Below are positions 14,315 to 22,836 of a stretch of 55,000 nt of DNA, one piece after another (position 1 is the stretch's first letter; every line of letters starts with the position of its first letter). This DNA is from a bacterium OM1 bin76 (GTDB lineage Bacteria > Actinomycetota > Acidimicrobiia > Spongiisociales > ZC4RG35), in the NCBI GenBank assembly GCA_002238785.1, contig MPNA01000020.1, forward strand, positions 1 to 55,000, given 5' to 3'. Below the pieces are notes generated by a model. The model had not been told where the DNA came from and ran no database searches. It saw nothing but the letters and a program-made list of their open reading frames with translations. The translations under genes and the position numbers were made by a program.

Positions 14315-14343
14315 TTCGGCGCCGGACGGGCTCCTGTGGCCGG

Positions 14344-14432
14344 CGGAGGGAGTGGGATTCGAACCCACGAGAGGGGTAACCCTCTACGGCATTTCGAGTG
14401 CCGCGCACTAGGCCGGACTATGCGATCCCTCC
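14344..14432 (-). tRNA. tRNA-Ser (anticodon CGA)
   Basis: The minus strand has the same acceptor as the neighbouring tRNA-Ser (GGAGGGA/TCCCTCC). The anticodon stem-loop CGGCA-CTCGAAA-TGCCG gives CGA. A long variable arm (AGAGGGTTACCCCTCT) and a standard T-arm follow. CCA is not encoded. The gene lies 29 nt upstream of tRNA-Ser(TGA) on the same strand, so they are probably cotranscribed. Confidence 0.92.
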
Positions 14433-14613
14433 GGGTGAGGTTGCCATCGCTGACCGGGATAAGAATAGCCTGCCGGGTTACCCCTGCCGGCCCAGAATTG
14501 ACTTGGGACGGACAGATGAAAGGCCTGAGGCTCTGCTGCAGGGAGGGAAGGCAACCGGGAGCCTCGGGGTTCAGTAACCAGCTCAGAGCGTCCGATGATG
14601 TAGCCTCCGACAG

Positions 14614-15978
14614 GTGAAACGAGCCAATCGTGTCAAGTGGCTGACGGTTGTCGTCGTGGCTTCCCTGGCGGCCTCCTGCGGCGATCAGGGACCGGATTCA
14701 ACCACGTCGACAGTGGTGGTGCAGGCGACCGCCGAATTGACCGGTGCCGACGGGGGGACCGAGACGACCGCTGCCACAACTACCAGCACCACCACGACCA
14801 TTCCGCCGCCACCGGTGGAGGATCTGCTCTTCGTGCCCGAGTCCTTCCGGGACCGGTTGGTGGAGTTGGTGGAGGAGACCCAGATGCTGCGGGGCCTCGC
14901 CTTCACCAATCCCTTGCCCATCGAGGCGGTCACCTCCCAGGAAATAGAGCGGCGCCTGCGCTCCCGGGTGGAAGATGATCCGGATCTCTCGGAACTGTAT
15001 CAGTCCCTGTTTCGCCTGCTTGGCTTGATAGATGCCGAAACCGACTGGGTCAGTGTTCTGGCCGGGCTCCGGTCCCGCCCCACCCCGGCTTTCTACGATG
15101 CCGCCGATCAGGTCCTTTGGCTGGCATCCACTCTGGAGCAGCCCACGCCCTTTGAGGAGATGATTCTGGTGGGAGAAATCGCCAAGGCGTTGGTGGACCA
15201 CAATCTTGACACCTGGACCCGCCTCGAACGGCTTGGCGGCACCGGCGACAGTGACTCTCTCACTGCCTGGGAGGCTATGGCGGAGGCGGACGCTATCTTG
15301 GTGGAGTTGCTCTTCCTGGAGGGCCTGACAGAAGCGGCCCAGCAAGAGGTCACCGAACATGCCTGGATGCTGTCTGTGGATGGGGAGGCGCTCCCTTCTT
15401 TCGTGGAAGGAAGTCTGAGATTCGCTTCTGGCCCCACTCTCGACTACTTACAGAGGCTGTTTCAACTGGGTGGCTGGGACCTGATCAACGACACGCATGA
15501 CGAGCCTCCCGCCTCCACCGAGCACATTTTGTCGCTGGGAGTGGGTCAACTGGTTCCCGTCCTGCTTCCCAGGCCAGGGGTCTCCGCTCCGGAGGGGTAT
15601 CAAGAGGTGTCCGACGCGGTGTGGGGACAGTGGGGATGGGAGACCTTGCTTTCCTCGGCGCTCGGCCCCGAGCGGGCATTCCCGGCCGCCTGGGGATGGG
15701 GTGGTGATCGTTACCTGCTGTTCAGCGACGGTTCGGAGGTCGCCTTGGTAGTGGACTACATCGGCGACACGGCCGAGGACACCGAGGAAATGCGAGTTGC
15801 ATTGGCGGAGTTCATCCAGGACCGGATGGCAGTGGGGGAGGGACGATGGCGAGAAGGGGGGAACGAGTATTACGACGATGACTACGCATGGCTCAGCGGG
15901 GAGGGGGAACTGCTCACCTTCATAGCCGCCACCGATGTGACAGCAGGCCGAGACCTGCGTTCTTCCCGAGGTGGCTGA
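14614..15978 (+). CDS. Lipoprotein, catalytically dead paralogue of the next gene's peptidase
   Basis: 454 residues from GTG 14614. The signal peptide WLTVVVVASLAASC has a lipobox cysteine, followed by a Thr-rich linker, so it should be a membrane-anchored extracytoplasmic lipoprotein. The globular part aligns along its length with the downstream peptidase (for example WGW...LLSSALGPERAFPAAWGWGGDRYL). Where the neighbour has HELVH, this protein has GEIAK (15172-15186). Both zinc-binding histidines are therefore gone while the central E remains. It probably arose by tandem duplication and may act as a binding or regulatory partner. Confidence 0.75.
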   Translation: MKRANRVKWLTVVVVASLAASCGDQGPDSTTSTVVVQATAELTGADGGTETTAATTTSTTTTIPPPPVEDLLFVPESFRDRLVELVEETQMLRGLAFTNPLPIEAVTSQEIERRLRSRVEDDPDLSELYQSLFRLLGLIDAETDWVSVLAGLRSRPTPAFYDAADQVLWLASTLEQPTPFEEMILVGEIAKALVDHNLDTWTRLERLGGTGDSDSLTAWEAMAEADAILVELLFLEGLTEAAQQEVTEHAWMLSVDGEALPSFVEGSLRFASGPTLDYLQRLFQLGGWDLINDTHDEPPASTEHILSLGVGQLVPVLLPRPGVSAPEGYQEVSDAVWGQWGWETLLSSALGPERAFPAAWGWGGDRYLLFSDGSEVALVVDYIGDTAEDTEEMRVALAEFIQDRMAVGEGRWREGGNEYYDDDYAWLSGEGELLTFIAATDVTAGRDLRSSRGG

Positions 15979-16043
15979 CCCCGGATGCCACCGCATCTGC
16001 GGAGCGTGTCGCATTTCGTTCTACCGCGGATAGGCTCTTGGAG

Positions 16044-17612
16044 ATGCTGCGATGGAATTTCGCCGTCTTCAGACAAGCCAACTCGGCCCGGCGCCCTCCG
16101 GGGTGGCTCGCAAGGGTGACCGGACAGGAGTTCTCCAGGCCTACTTACCAGGTCCGGTCTGCAATCAACAGAACCGCTTTGGTGCTGTTGATTGCCATGG
16201 TGTTGGCCGCCTGCGGGGGCGAGGCTGGCTCCCCTGACGACACCGGGACCGAGGCGTCAACAGTCACAACCTCGGTGGCGCCCTCGAGTACCGAGGGGGC
16301 GACCACCACCACGACGGGAGCCACCACTACCACCACCGCGGCGGCGCCTTCCACCACCGCGGCGCAGGTCACCACCACCACCAATCCTCCTACCCCCGTC
16401 CCCGAGACAACCACCACGCAGGATGATCCAGCCACCGTCAGCCCTGAGATCGAGGGTCTGGGGCCGGAAATCTCCGCTCAGATCTGGGAAGCGGCGGAGA
16501 TCGCTGAAGCGATCAGGGGACTGGAGTTCGAAGGCCTTCCCTCCATAGTGGTCCTCTCTCCCGAGGACTTCGAGGAACGGGTTCGGGCGGAGGTGGAATC
16601 AGATTTGGAGGACATCGAGGTGGATGAGGCCTTGTTCAAGCTGTTGGGCCTGCTGGAGCCCGACGATGACCTGGCTGCCCTGTACGGTGAACTGTATGGA
16701 GAAAGCGTGGCCGGGTTCTACTCCAGCGAAGACAAGGAACTGGTGATTCCCGCTTCGGGGGAGGAATTCACGGGAATCGAGACCTTGACGCTGATCCACG
16801 AATTGGTGCATGCCCTGACCGACCAGCATTTCGACTTCGGCCCCAGGATGGAGGAATTGGTGGACAGCCAACTCTTCGACCCCGCCTCCGGCCTGGTAGC
16901 CCTGGTGGAGGGAGACGCCACCCTAAGCGAGTTCATATATGTGAACAACCTCGACGTCTCGGAGAGAGACCGCCTCATGGCCGAGTTTGCCGACTACGAA
17001 CCTCCCGATATCGACATTCCGTTGTTCATGGAATTGGCCCTCTATTTTCCTTATGAACAGGGATTCGAATACGTCCTGAACCGGTGGAGAGAAGGCGGCT
17101 GGAGGGCCGTGGACGCTCTGTACCTGGCGCCTCCCGACTCCACCGAAGAGATCTTTGCGGGTGAGCCATCACCATCCACGGAGCCGATTGAGATGGAGAG
17201 GCCCACCGGTGCGCTTCCCGATGGCTACGAAGAGATCTACGACTACACCTGGGGCTTCTTGGACATCCTGATCATGTTCCAGCAGGTTCTGGGCCCCGAG
17301 GTAGCGGTGGAAGCGGCAACCGGGTGGGGTGGGGGGCGTAGCCTGGTTGGATATGACCATCAGGGGGAGGTGGTGCTGGTCTGGGAGCACGCCGGCGACA
17401 GTCCGGAGGAGACGGAGGAACTGGCACTGTTGCTGGCTGACTATGCGGCGGCAGGGATGAACGTCGGGGAGTTGCAAACCGGGGAGGATCTGTGGTTTTC
17501 GGCCTCCGGGGAGGACTATGTGGTGGTCGCCCCAATCCCTGTCGGGTTGGTGATGGTGGCCTGTTCGGACCCGCAGGTCTGTCCGTCGGTGGCTGCCTCC
17601 TATCTTCGGTGA
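16044..17612 (+). CDS. Predicted zinc metallopeptidase lipoprotein (HELVH)
   Basis: Exported lipoprotein with a hydrophobic stretch TALVLLIAMVLAAC ending at the lipobox Cys and a long Thr/Ser/Pro linker (about 60 residues). The gluzincin-like motif HELVHALTDQHFDF (HELVH at 16797-16811) is followed by VEGDATLSEF, whose E is a plausible third ligand. The start is uncertain: ATG 16044 has GGAG close by, GTG 16116 would give a more usual signal peptide, and the frame is open back to 15888. It follows its degenerate paralogue directly, so I infer an operon. The substrate is unknown. Confidence 0.75.
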   Translation: MLRWNFAVFRQANSARRPPGWLARVTGQEFSRPTYQVRSAINRTALVLLIAMVLAACGGEAGSPDDTGTEASTVTTSVAPSSTEGATTTTTGATTTTTAAAPSTTAAQVTTTTNPPTPVPETTTTQDDPATVSPEIEGLGPEISAQIWEAAEIAEAIRGLEFEGLPSIVVLSPEDFEERVRAEVESDLEDIEVDEALFKLLGLLEPDDDLAALYGELYGESVAGFYSSEDKELVIPASGEEFTGIETLTLIHELVHALTDQHFDFGPRMEELVDSQLFDPASGLVALVEGDATLSEFIYVNNLDVSERDRLMAEFADYEPPDIDIPLFMELALYFPYEQGFEYVLNRWREGGWRAVDALYLAPPDSTEEIFAGEPSPSTEPIEMERPTGALPDGYEEIYDYTWGFLDILIMFQQVLGPEVAVEAATGWGGGRSLVGYDHQGEVVLVWEHAGDSPEETEELALLLADYAAAGMNVGELQTGEDLWFSASGEDYVVVAPIPVGLVMVACSDPQVCPSVAASYLR

Positions 17613-17615
17613 GAA

Positions 17616-17951
17616 ATGGCGGAGTTGCATTGTGGGGAGTGGCGGTCAGGTCCGGTGACCGTGGCTGACAGCTTCTGGAAGCGGTTGGCGGGCATTCACG
17701 GGGTTCCCGGCCAGTGGGGGGTGCTGATACCGGGGCGCTCCGTGCACGGGATGTTCATCCTCGCAAGGTTGTGGGCGGTGGGGTTGGACGGCACGCTGCG
17801 TGTGGTGGGGGTTCGCAGCCTGGGACCGGGCGGGATGGTTGTCTTTGGTGATGCGGATGCCGTGTTGGAGTTGCGTCACAGCCGGGTTCCCCCGAGGGTG
17901 GGCTGGGTTCTTGCTTGGAAGGATGGTCTGGCGCCATGGCCGGCTTGCTGA
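17616..17951 (+). CDS. DUF192-like small protein
   Basis: 111 residues. The pattern SFWKRLAGIHGVPGQWGVLIPGRSVHGMFI...VLELRHSRVP matches the DUF192 fold (RL.GLMgr...ll.p..sVHtf.m). The second core motif (FPIDVVFLD) is diverged. There is no signal peptide. It begins 3 nt after the peptidase stop and overlaps the rsmI start by 16 nt. Its function is unknown. Confidence 0.65.
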   Translation: MAELHCGEWRSGPVTVADSFWKRLAGIHGVPGQWGVLIPGRSVHGMFILARLWAVGLDGTLRVVGVRSLGPGGMVVFGDADAVLELRHSRVPPRVGWVLAWKDGLAPWPAC

Positions 17952-18772
17952 TACTGTGCGGAACCCCCATCGGGAATCTGGCGGATGCCCCGCCCAGGTT
18001 GGCGGAGGCCTTGTCCGGCGCCGATTGCGTGTATGCCGAGGACACCCGCCGGTCGGGGAAGTTGTTCAAGGCACTTGGAGTGACGCCCCGCCGACTGCGG
18101 TCTTTCTTTGCGGGCAATGAAAACTCTCGCACCGCCGAACTGGCCGGGCGGTTGGCAGCGGGAGAGACGGTGGCGCTGGTTACCGACGCAGGGACGCCTG
18201 GCATTTCCGATCCCGGGCTGTTGGCAGTGAGAGCCGCCTTCGGGGAAGGAGCCCGGGTGACCATCGTTCCGGGGCCGAGCGCGGTCACCGCCTCACTGGC
18301 CGTGTCGGGACTGGCGGCCGGCAAATTCACCTTTGAGGGCTTCTTGCCCCGGTCCGGGGAGAAGCGGGCGCGGCGTATCGGTTTTCTGGCTGGCGGTGCG
18401 GAGACGGTGGTGCTGTTTTCCTCGCCCCATCGCCTGCGGGAAGACCTGGAAGATTTGGCGGTGGCGGGTATGGGAGATCGGCCCATGGCGGTGGTGCGGG
18501 AACTCACCAAGCTGCATGAGGAAGTCTGGACCGGTACGGTCTCCGATGCCTGCCGGGAGTGGAGTGTCCGCGCTCCGCAGGGCGAATTCACCCTGGTGAT
18601 CGGGGGAGGCAGTCCCAGCGCCAGTGATGAGATCTCCGGGCGGATGGTGGGAGCCGCCGAAGCGGTGGCCCGACTGGTCTCGGCGGGCCTTCCCACTTCG
18701 GCCGCCGTGCGAGAAGTCGCCAGACTGCTCGAGGTGCCGCGCCGGGACCTGTATGGGTTGGTGCATGGGTAG
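17936..18772 (+). CDS. rsmI: 16S rRNA (cytidine(1402)-2'-O)-methyltransferase RsmI
   Basis: 278 residues from ATG 17936; a further 7 codons upstream are in frame but would deepen the overlap with the preceding gene. It transfers methyl from SAM to the 2'-OH of C1402 in the ribosomal P site. Family signatures are LLILCGTPIGNLADAPPRL, YAEDTRRSGKLF, TDAGTPGISDPG, VPGPSAVTASLAVSG and FEGFLPR. The tetrapyrrole-methylase fold is complete. The gene heads a run with tatD, rsmA and ispE. Confidence 0.93.
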   Translation: MAGLLILCGTPIGNLADAPPRLAEALSGADCVYAEDTRRSGKLFKALGVTPRRLRSFFAGNENSRTAELAGRLAAGETVALVTDAGTPGISDPGLLAVRAAFGEGARVTIVPGPSAVTASLAVSGLAAGKFTFEGFLPRSGEKRARRIGFLAGGAETVVLFSSPHRLREDLEDLAVAGMGDRPMAVVRELTKLHEEVWTGTVSDACREWSVRAPQGEFTLVIGGGSPSASDEISGRMVGAAEAVARLVSAGLPTSAAVREVARLLEVPRRDLYGLVHG

Positions 18773-18787
18773 TCTCAGGTTGCGGTG

Positions 18788-19576
18788 ATGGCGGTGGTCT
18801 CCTCCACAGATGCGGGTTGGGTGGACACCCATTGCCACCTGCAGTTGGACGGGAGGCCTCCGGTGGAGCTTCTTGACCGGGCCGCCGCCGTGGATTGGGT
18901 GGTGGCGCCCGGAGTGGACTTGGAGTCGTCATGTGCGGCGCTTCTTCTGGCAGCCCGGCACCCGGGGCGGGTGCTGGCCGCATCCGGGTTGCACCCTCAT
19001 GTGGCCGACCGCTGGCCGGATGAGGCCGAGGGCATTGCTGAGGCGGCACGGCACTCGGTGGCGGTTGGGGAGACGGGACTGGACTTCTACCGCAACCTCT
19101 CTTCCCGAAATCACCAGTTGGCGTCGTTCCGCGCCCAGATCGAACTCGCCGCGGAACTCTCCAAACCGCTGGTTGTGCACTGCCGGGACGCCTTTTCGGA
19201 TGTGTACCGGCTTCTGGAGGAAACCGGGGCCGGCCCGGCTGCAGTCATGCATTGCTGGACGGGTGGTCCTCGCTGGACCCGCAGGTTTCTGGGACTGGGC
19301 GTGCATTTCTCCTTCGCCGGCCCGGTTGCGTTTCCGAACGGCGACACGGTGAGACGGGCGGCGGCGGTCGTCCCTCCTACCCGGGCGATGGTGGAGACCG
19401 ACACGCCTTATCTAACTCCTCCTCCCCACCGCGGGAAGCCCAACGAGCCTGCGTGGGTGGCGTTGGTGGGCGAGGCCCTGGCGGGGGTCTGGGGCATGGA
19501 CCCGGGCGAAGTGGCGTCCATAACCTCCGAGAATGCCCGGAGGGTATTCGCTCACGCCGAAGACGGACCCAGTTGA
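18788..19576 (+). CDS. tatD: TatD-family metal-dependent hydrolase (DNase)
   Basis: 262 residues from ATG 18788 (GTG 18785 is also possible). TIM-barrel amidohydrolase-superfamily phosphoesterase. Metal ligands appear in VDTHCHL, VGETGLDFYRN, KPLVVHCRDAF, AVMHCW and MVETDTPYLTP, and the family motif SENARRVF is near the end. Its stop (19574-19576) overlaps the rsmA TTG start. A TatD homologue directly before rsmA matches the order in mycobacteria, except that no rpfB lies between. Confidence 0.92.
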   Translation: MAVVSSTDAGWVDTHCHLQLDGRPPVELLDRAAAVDWVVAPGVDLESSCAALLLAARHPGRVLAASGLHPHVADRWPDEAEGIAEAARHSVAVGETGLDFYRNLSSRNHQLASFRAQIELAAELSKPLVVHCRDAFSDVYRLLEETGAGPAAVMHCWTGGPRWTRRFLGLGVHFSFAGPVAFPNGDTVRRAAAVVPPTRAMVETDTPYLTPPPHRGKPNEPAWVALVGEALAGVWGMDPGEVASITSENARRVFAHAEDGPS

Positions 19577-20403
19577 TTGCCATTACTCCTTCCGGACTGT
19601 CCGAGTTGCTGGCTCGTCATGGGATCAGCCCTTCCCGCAAGCTCGGTCAGCACTTTCTGACCGACCCCAACCTGATTGCAAAGATGGTGAAGACTGCCGG
19701 AGTCGGCCCCGGGGACCGGGTGCTGGAAGTGGGCGCGGGGGTTGGTAACCTGACAGTTGCTCTGGCCCGGACCGGTGCTTCGGTGGTGGCCTATGAGATA
19801 GACCGGCGGCTCGCTCCCGTGCTGGCGGAGACCGTACCGTCTCATCATCGGGTGGCGATCCGGATGGAGGATGCCACCAAGGTCGATTGGAATGAGGCGC
19901 TCGATGGGAAGGGCTGGGTCATGGTCTCCAACCTTCCATACGGTGTGGGGACCCCGCTGTTGCTGGAGATGATCCAGAGGGTGCCTGCGGTGGTCAGGTA
20001 CACGGTGATGCTGCAACGAGAAGTCGTCCAACGCCTGCTGGCCCGCCCGGGCAGCCGCGAATACGGTATTCCTTCGGTCATAGTGGGTCTGTACGCCCGG
20101 ATACGCCGCTCCTTCGACGTTCCTCCCCAGGTGTTCTTTCCCCGCCCCGAGGTGTTCTCTTCGGTGGTGGAGTTGCGACGAACGGACCCTCACCCCGATG
20201 CCGAACTGGCGGTGTCCCTGGCCTCGGCCGCCTTCGGCAAGCGCCGCAAGATGCTGCGCCGCTCCCTGGATCCACAATTGGCAGGTGTCGAGCAGATCCT
20301 CCCGGCGGCGGGGATATCCCCACGAGACCGGCCCGAGGTCCTGTCGCCGGCTGACTTCCTGCGATTGGCCGGTGCAGTTCGACTCCGGCAGCAGGAACAA
20401 TGA
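19573..20403 (+). CDS. rsmA: 16S rRNA (adenine(1518/1519)-N6)-dimethyltransferase RsmA/KsgA
   Basis: 276 residues. It dimethylates two adjacent adenines near the 3' end of 16S rRNA. Signatures: RKLGQHFLTDPNLI, the SAM loop VLEVGAGVGNLT, YEIDRRL, the catalytic SNLPYGVGTPLL, and FFPRPEVFSSVV. The best start is TTG 19573, overlapping the tatD stop as TTGA; no ATG or GTG fits the conserved N-terminus. The stop overlaps the ispE start as ATGA, so tatD-rsmA-ispE are translationally coupled. Confidence 0.93.
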   Translation: MIAITPSGLSELLARHGISPSRKLGQHFLTDPNLIAKMVKTAGVGPGDRVLEVGAGVGNLTVALARTGASVVAYEIDRRLAPVLAETVPSHHRVAIRMEDATKVDWNEALDGKGWVMVSNLPYGVGTPLLLEMIQRVPAVVRYTVMLQREVVQRLLARPGSREYGIPSVIVGLYARIRRSFDVPPQVFFPRPEVFSSVVELRRTDPHPDAELAVSLASAAFGKRRKMLRRSLDPQLAGVEQILPAAGISPRDRPEVLSPADFLRLAGAVRLRQQEQ

Positions 20404-21254
20404 CCACCTGGCTGGCCCCTGCCAAGGTGAATCTCACCCTTATGGTGGGGTCCGCCGCGGCCGGAGGACTGCATCCCATCCAGTCGCTGATGCAGACTCT
20501 GGATTGGGGTGACCTGTTGAGGGTAGACGAAGGCGATGAGGACCACCTGGAAGTGGAGGGCGCCGATCTCCCCGCCGGTGACGACAACCTGGTGTGGAAG
20601 GCGGTTGCGGCGCTGAAGGAGGGGATCGATCTTGCCCTCCCCCCGCTGCACGTGCACCTGGAAAAGCGCATCCCGGTTGCGGCCGGACTGGGAGGGGGAA
20701 GCGCCGACGCCGCGGCGATGCTGGCCGCATTGGGCCGGATGCTCAACCTCTCGCCGGCTGTCCTGCGGCGAGTAGCGCCCCACATCGGTTCGGACGTTCC
20801 GGCGGCATTTGCGGGAGGAAGCCTGTGGGTGGAGGGATTCGGTGAGCGATTATCCCCATTCGGGGTCCTTTCAGGTTTCGCGCTGGCGGTGGCCGTTCCT
20901 GACTTTCCGCTGCTCACCGCCGATGTCTACCGAAGATGGGACGACCTTGGTGAGCCGAGAGGATCGGAGTTTCCCTCGGCGGCCTTGCCCCCAGCCTTGC
21001 GACGCTCGGTCTCCTTTCGCAACGACCTGCAGCCGGCCGCCCTGCGGGTTCGCCCCGAACTGGGGGACGCCATCAGCCTTCTTTCCAAGGAGTGGGGGAG
21101 ACCGGTGGCGATGTCAGGCAGCGGTCCATCGCTATTCGGATACTTCGTGGACGACGAGGAAGCAGAGGCGGCTGCCCGGCAGGTTGAGTCACGGTTCGCA
21201 GCCGCGGTGGGGGTCGATTTATCTTGCGACGGCCCGACCGAGATGACCGGGTAA
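20400..21254 (+). CDS. ispE: 4-diphosphocytidyl-2-C-methyl-D-erythritol kinase IspE
   Basis: 284 residues. A GHMP kinase of the MEP isoprenoid pathway that phosphorylates CDP-methylerythritol using ATP. Visible motifs: APAKVNLTLMVG at the N-terminus, the ATP loop PVAAGLGGGSADAAAML, and MSGSGPSLFGYF near the C-terminus. It overlaps rsmA by 4 nt. It implies that isoprenoids are made by the MEP route in this organism. A tRNA-Gln follows 31 nt downstream. Confidence 0.93.
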   Translation: MTTWLAPAKVNLTLMVGSAAAGGLHPIQSLMQTLDWGDLLRVDEGDEDHLEVEGADLPAGDDNLVWKAVAALKEGIDLALPPLHVHLEKRIPVAAGLGGGSADAAAMLAALGRMLNLSPAVLRRVAPHIGSDVPAAFAGGSLWVEGFGERLSPFGVLSGFALAVAVPDFPLLTADVYRRWDDLGEPRGSEFPSAALPPALRRSVSFRNDLQPAALRVRPELGDAISLLSKEWGRPVAMSGSGPSLFGYFVDDEEAEAAARQVESRFAAAVGVDLSCDGPTEMTG

Positions 21255-21285
21255 CCTAGGAGGCGATGTGCCCTTCTTGTCCCGA

Positions 21286-21360
21286 TGGGGGGTGGTGTAA
21301 CCGGCAGCACAGCGGGTTTTGGTCCCGCCGGTATGGGTTCAAGTCCTATCCCCCCAGCCA
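21286..21360 (+). tRNA. tRNA-Gln (anticodon TTG), CCA encoded
   Basis: Acceptor TGGGGGG pairs with CCCCCCA. The anticodon loop is TTTTGGT with anticodon TTG, the T-loop is GGTTCAAGTCC, and the 3' GCCA is encoded. It lies between ispE and glmU. Confidence 0.93.
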
Positions 21361-21394
21361 GGGCCGCATGTTGTGACATGACTTGGAGCAGACA

Positions 21395-22807
21395 ATGAGC
21401 CACATGGTGATAATCATGGCGGCCGGCGAGGGTCGGCGGATGCGCTCGGAAGTTCCCAAGGTGCTCCATCCGGTGGCCGGTCGGCCGATTCTCTCTTGGA
21501 TTGTGAATGCGGCGGCGGCCACTGGTCCCGACCGGATAATGGTGGTGGTCGGGGCCGGCGCCCGGCGGGTCAGATCCATACTGCCGCCGGGGGTGGGGAC
21601 GTGCCATCAACCGCAGCGGCGGGGAACCGGGCAGGCGGCCTTGGTGGGGATGGAGGCGCTCGGAGAACTGGCGGACCACACGCCGGTGGTGGTGCTGCCC
21701 GCAGATGTGCCCCTCATCACCTCCGAGGCGATCTCCCGGGCGCTCGAGAGGCACGTCTCCGAGGGTGCGGCAGCCACCATGCTCACCGCCGAAGTTGAGG
21801 ATCCCACCGGCTATGGAAGGGTGTTGCGCGATTCGCAAGGGCGGGTTGAGGGAGTGGTGGAGCATGTCGACGCCACCGTGGAACAGAGAGAAGTCCGAGA
21901 GATAAACACCAGTCTCTACGTTTTCGCGGCGGGGCCATTGCGAGCCGCCCTGGGACGGATCGGAGCGGGCAACCGCCAAGGTGAATACTACCTACCGGAC
22001 GTGATCGGGTTGATGGTGGCCGATGCCAAGCCGGTCACTGCGATGCCCATGCCCGTTCACAACGCGCTGGGGGTGAACGACCAAGCCCAACTGGCTGAGG
22101 TGGCGGGTTGGATGAGACGGCGGATACTGCGGCGCCACATGCTGGCCGGGGTGTGGATGGAGGACCCGGACAGGACCTACGTGGATGCCGATGTGGAACT
22201 GTCCCCCGGAGTGAGGCTCCATGCCGGGGTGCATCTGGAAGGGAAGGTCGTGGTGGGGGAGGGGGCGATCGTGGGGCCCGACACCTATGTTCGCAATAGC
22301 AGCATCGGCCCTGGCAGCAGAGTGTGGTACGCGGTGGTGCGGGAATCGCGGATCGGTGCTGACGTCCAGGTCGGCCCCTATGCGTCGCTGCGTCCGGGTA
22401 CCAGGATCGACGGAAGCGGCAAGGCGGGATCATTCGTGGAGATCAAGAACAGCCGCCTGCGGGAAGGCGCCAAGGCGCCGCATCTCTCCTATGTGGGCGA
22501 CGCCGATGTCGGGGAGCGAGCCAACATCGGTGCGGGGACCATCACCGCCAACTACGACGGTTACCGAAAACACCGCACCGTGATCGGCCCGGGAGCCCAG
22601 ATCGGCTCCAACACCGTGCTGGTGGCGCCGGTGGAGGTGGGAGAGGAGGGATGGACGGGGGCCGGGTCGACCATCACCCGCCCGGTGCCCTCCGGAGCCC
22701 TGGCCGTGGAGAGGTCCTCTCAGAAGTCCCTTCCGGGTTATGCGGCGAGACGAGCGGCGCGCTACCGTCAGGAAAGCGAACATCGGACCCCGGCTGAAGA
22801 TTCTTGA
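21395..22807 (+). CDS. glmU: Bifunctional GlmU (GlcN-1-P acetyltransferase / GlcNAc-1-P uridylyltransferase)
   Basis: 470 residues from ATG 21395 (GGAG 7 nt upstream; TTG 21383 is in frame). It makes UDP-GlcNAc for wall synthesis. The N-terminal nucleotidyltransferase has IMAAGEGRRMRSEVPKVLHP, VLPADVPLI and INTSLYVF. The C-terminal left-handed beta-helix acetyltransferase has hexapeptide repeats and the conserved KNSRLREGAKAPHLSYVGDA plus NIGAGTITANYDG. The length is normal. prs follows after 29 nt, as in mycobacteria. Confidence 0.95.
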   Translation: MSHMVIIMAAGEGRRMRSEVPKVLHPVAGRPILSWIVNAAAATGPDRIMVVVGAGARRVRSILPPGVGTCHQPQRRGTGQAALVGMEALGELADHTPVVVLPADVPLITSEAISRALERHVSEGAAATMLTAEVEDPTGYGRVLRDSQGRVEGVVEHVDATVEQREVREINTSLYVFAAGPLRAALGRIGAGNRQGEYYLPDVIGLMVADAKPVTAMPMPVHNALGVNDQAQLAEVAGWMRRRILRRHMLAGVWMEDPDRTYVDADVELSPGVRLHAGVHLEGKVVVGEGAIVGPDTYVRNSSIGPGSRVWYAVVRESRIGADVQVGPYASLRPGTRIDGSGKAGSFVEIKNSRLREGAKAPHLSYVGDADVGERANIGAGTITANYDGYRKHRTVIGPGAQIGSNTVLVAPVEVGEEGWTGAGSTITRPVPSGALAVERSSQKSLPGYAARRAARYRQESEHRTPAEDS

Positions 22808-22836
22808 AACGGCAAGTGGCTAGCGGAGACATCTAA

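Noticed and set aside
16260-16440. ACC-rich repeat as a possible CRISPR or minisatellite
   Set aside because: It encodes the Thr-rich linker of a lipoprotein; the units are irregular and there are no spacers.
19252-19572. Long N-terminal extension of RsmA
   Set aside because: It overlaps tatD entirely, has no family resemblance, and the conserved RsmA N-terminus begins at about 19573.
21583-22800. Antisense frames within glmU
   Set aside because: High-GC shadows; glmU motifs account for the whole region.
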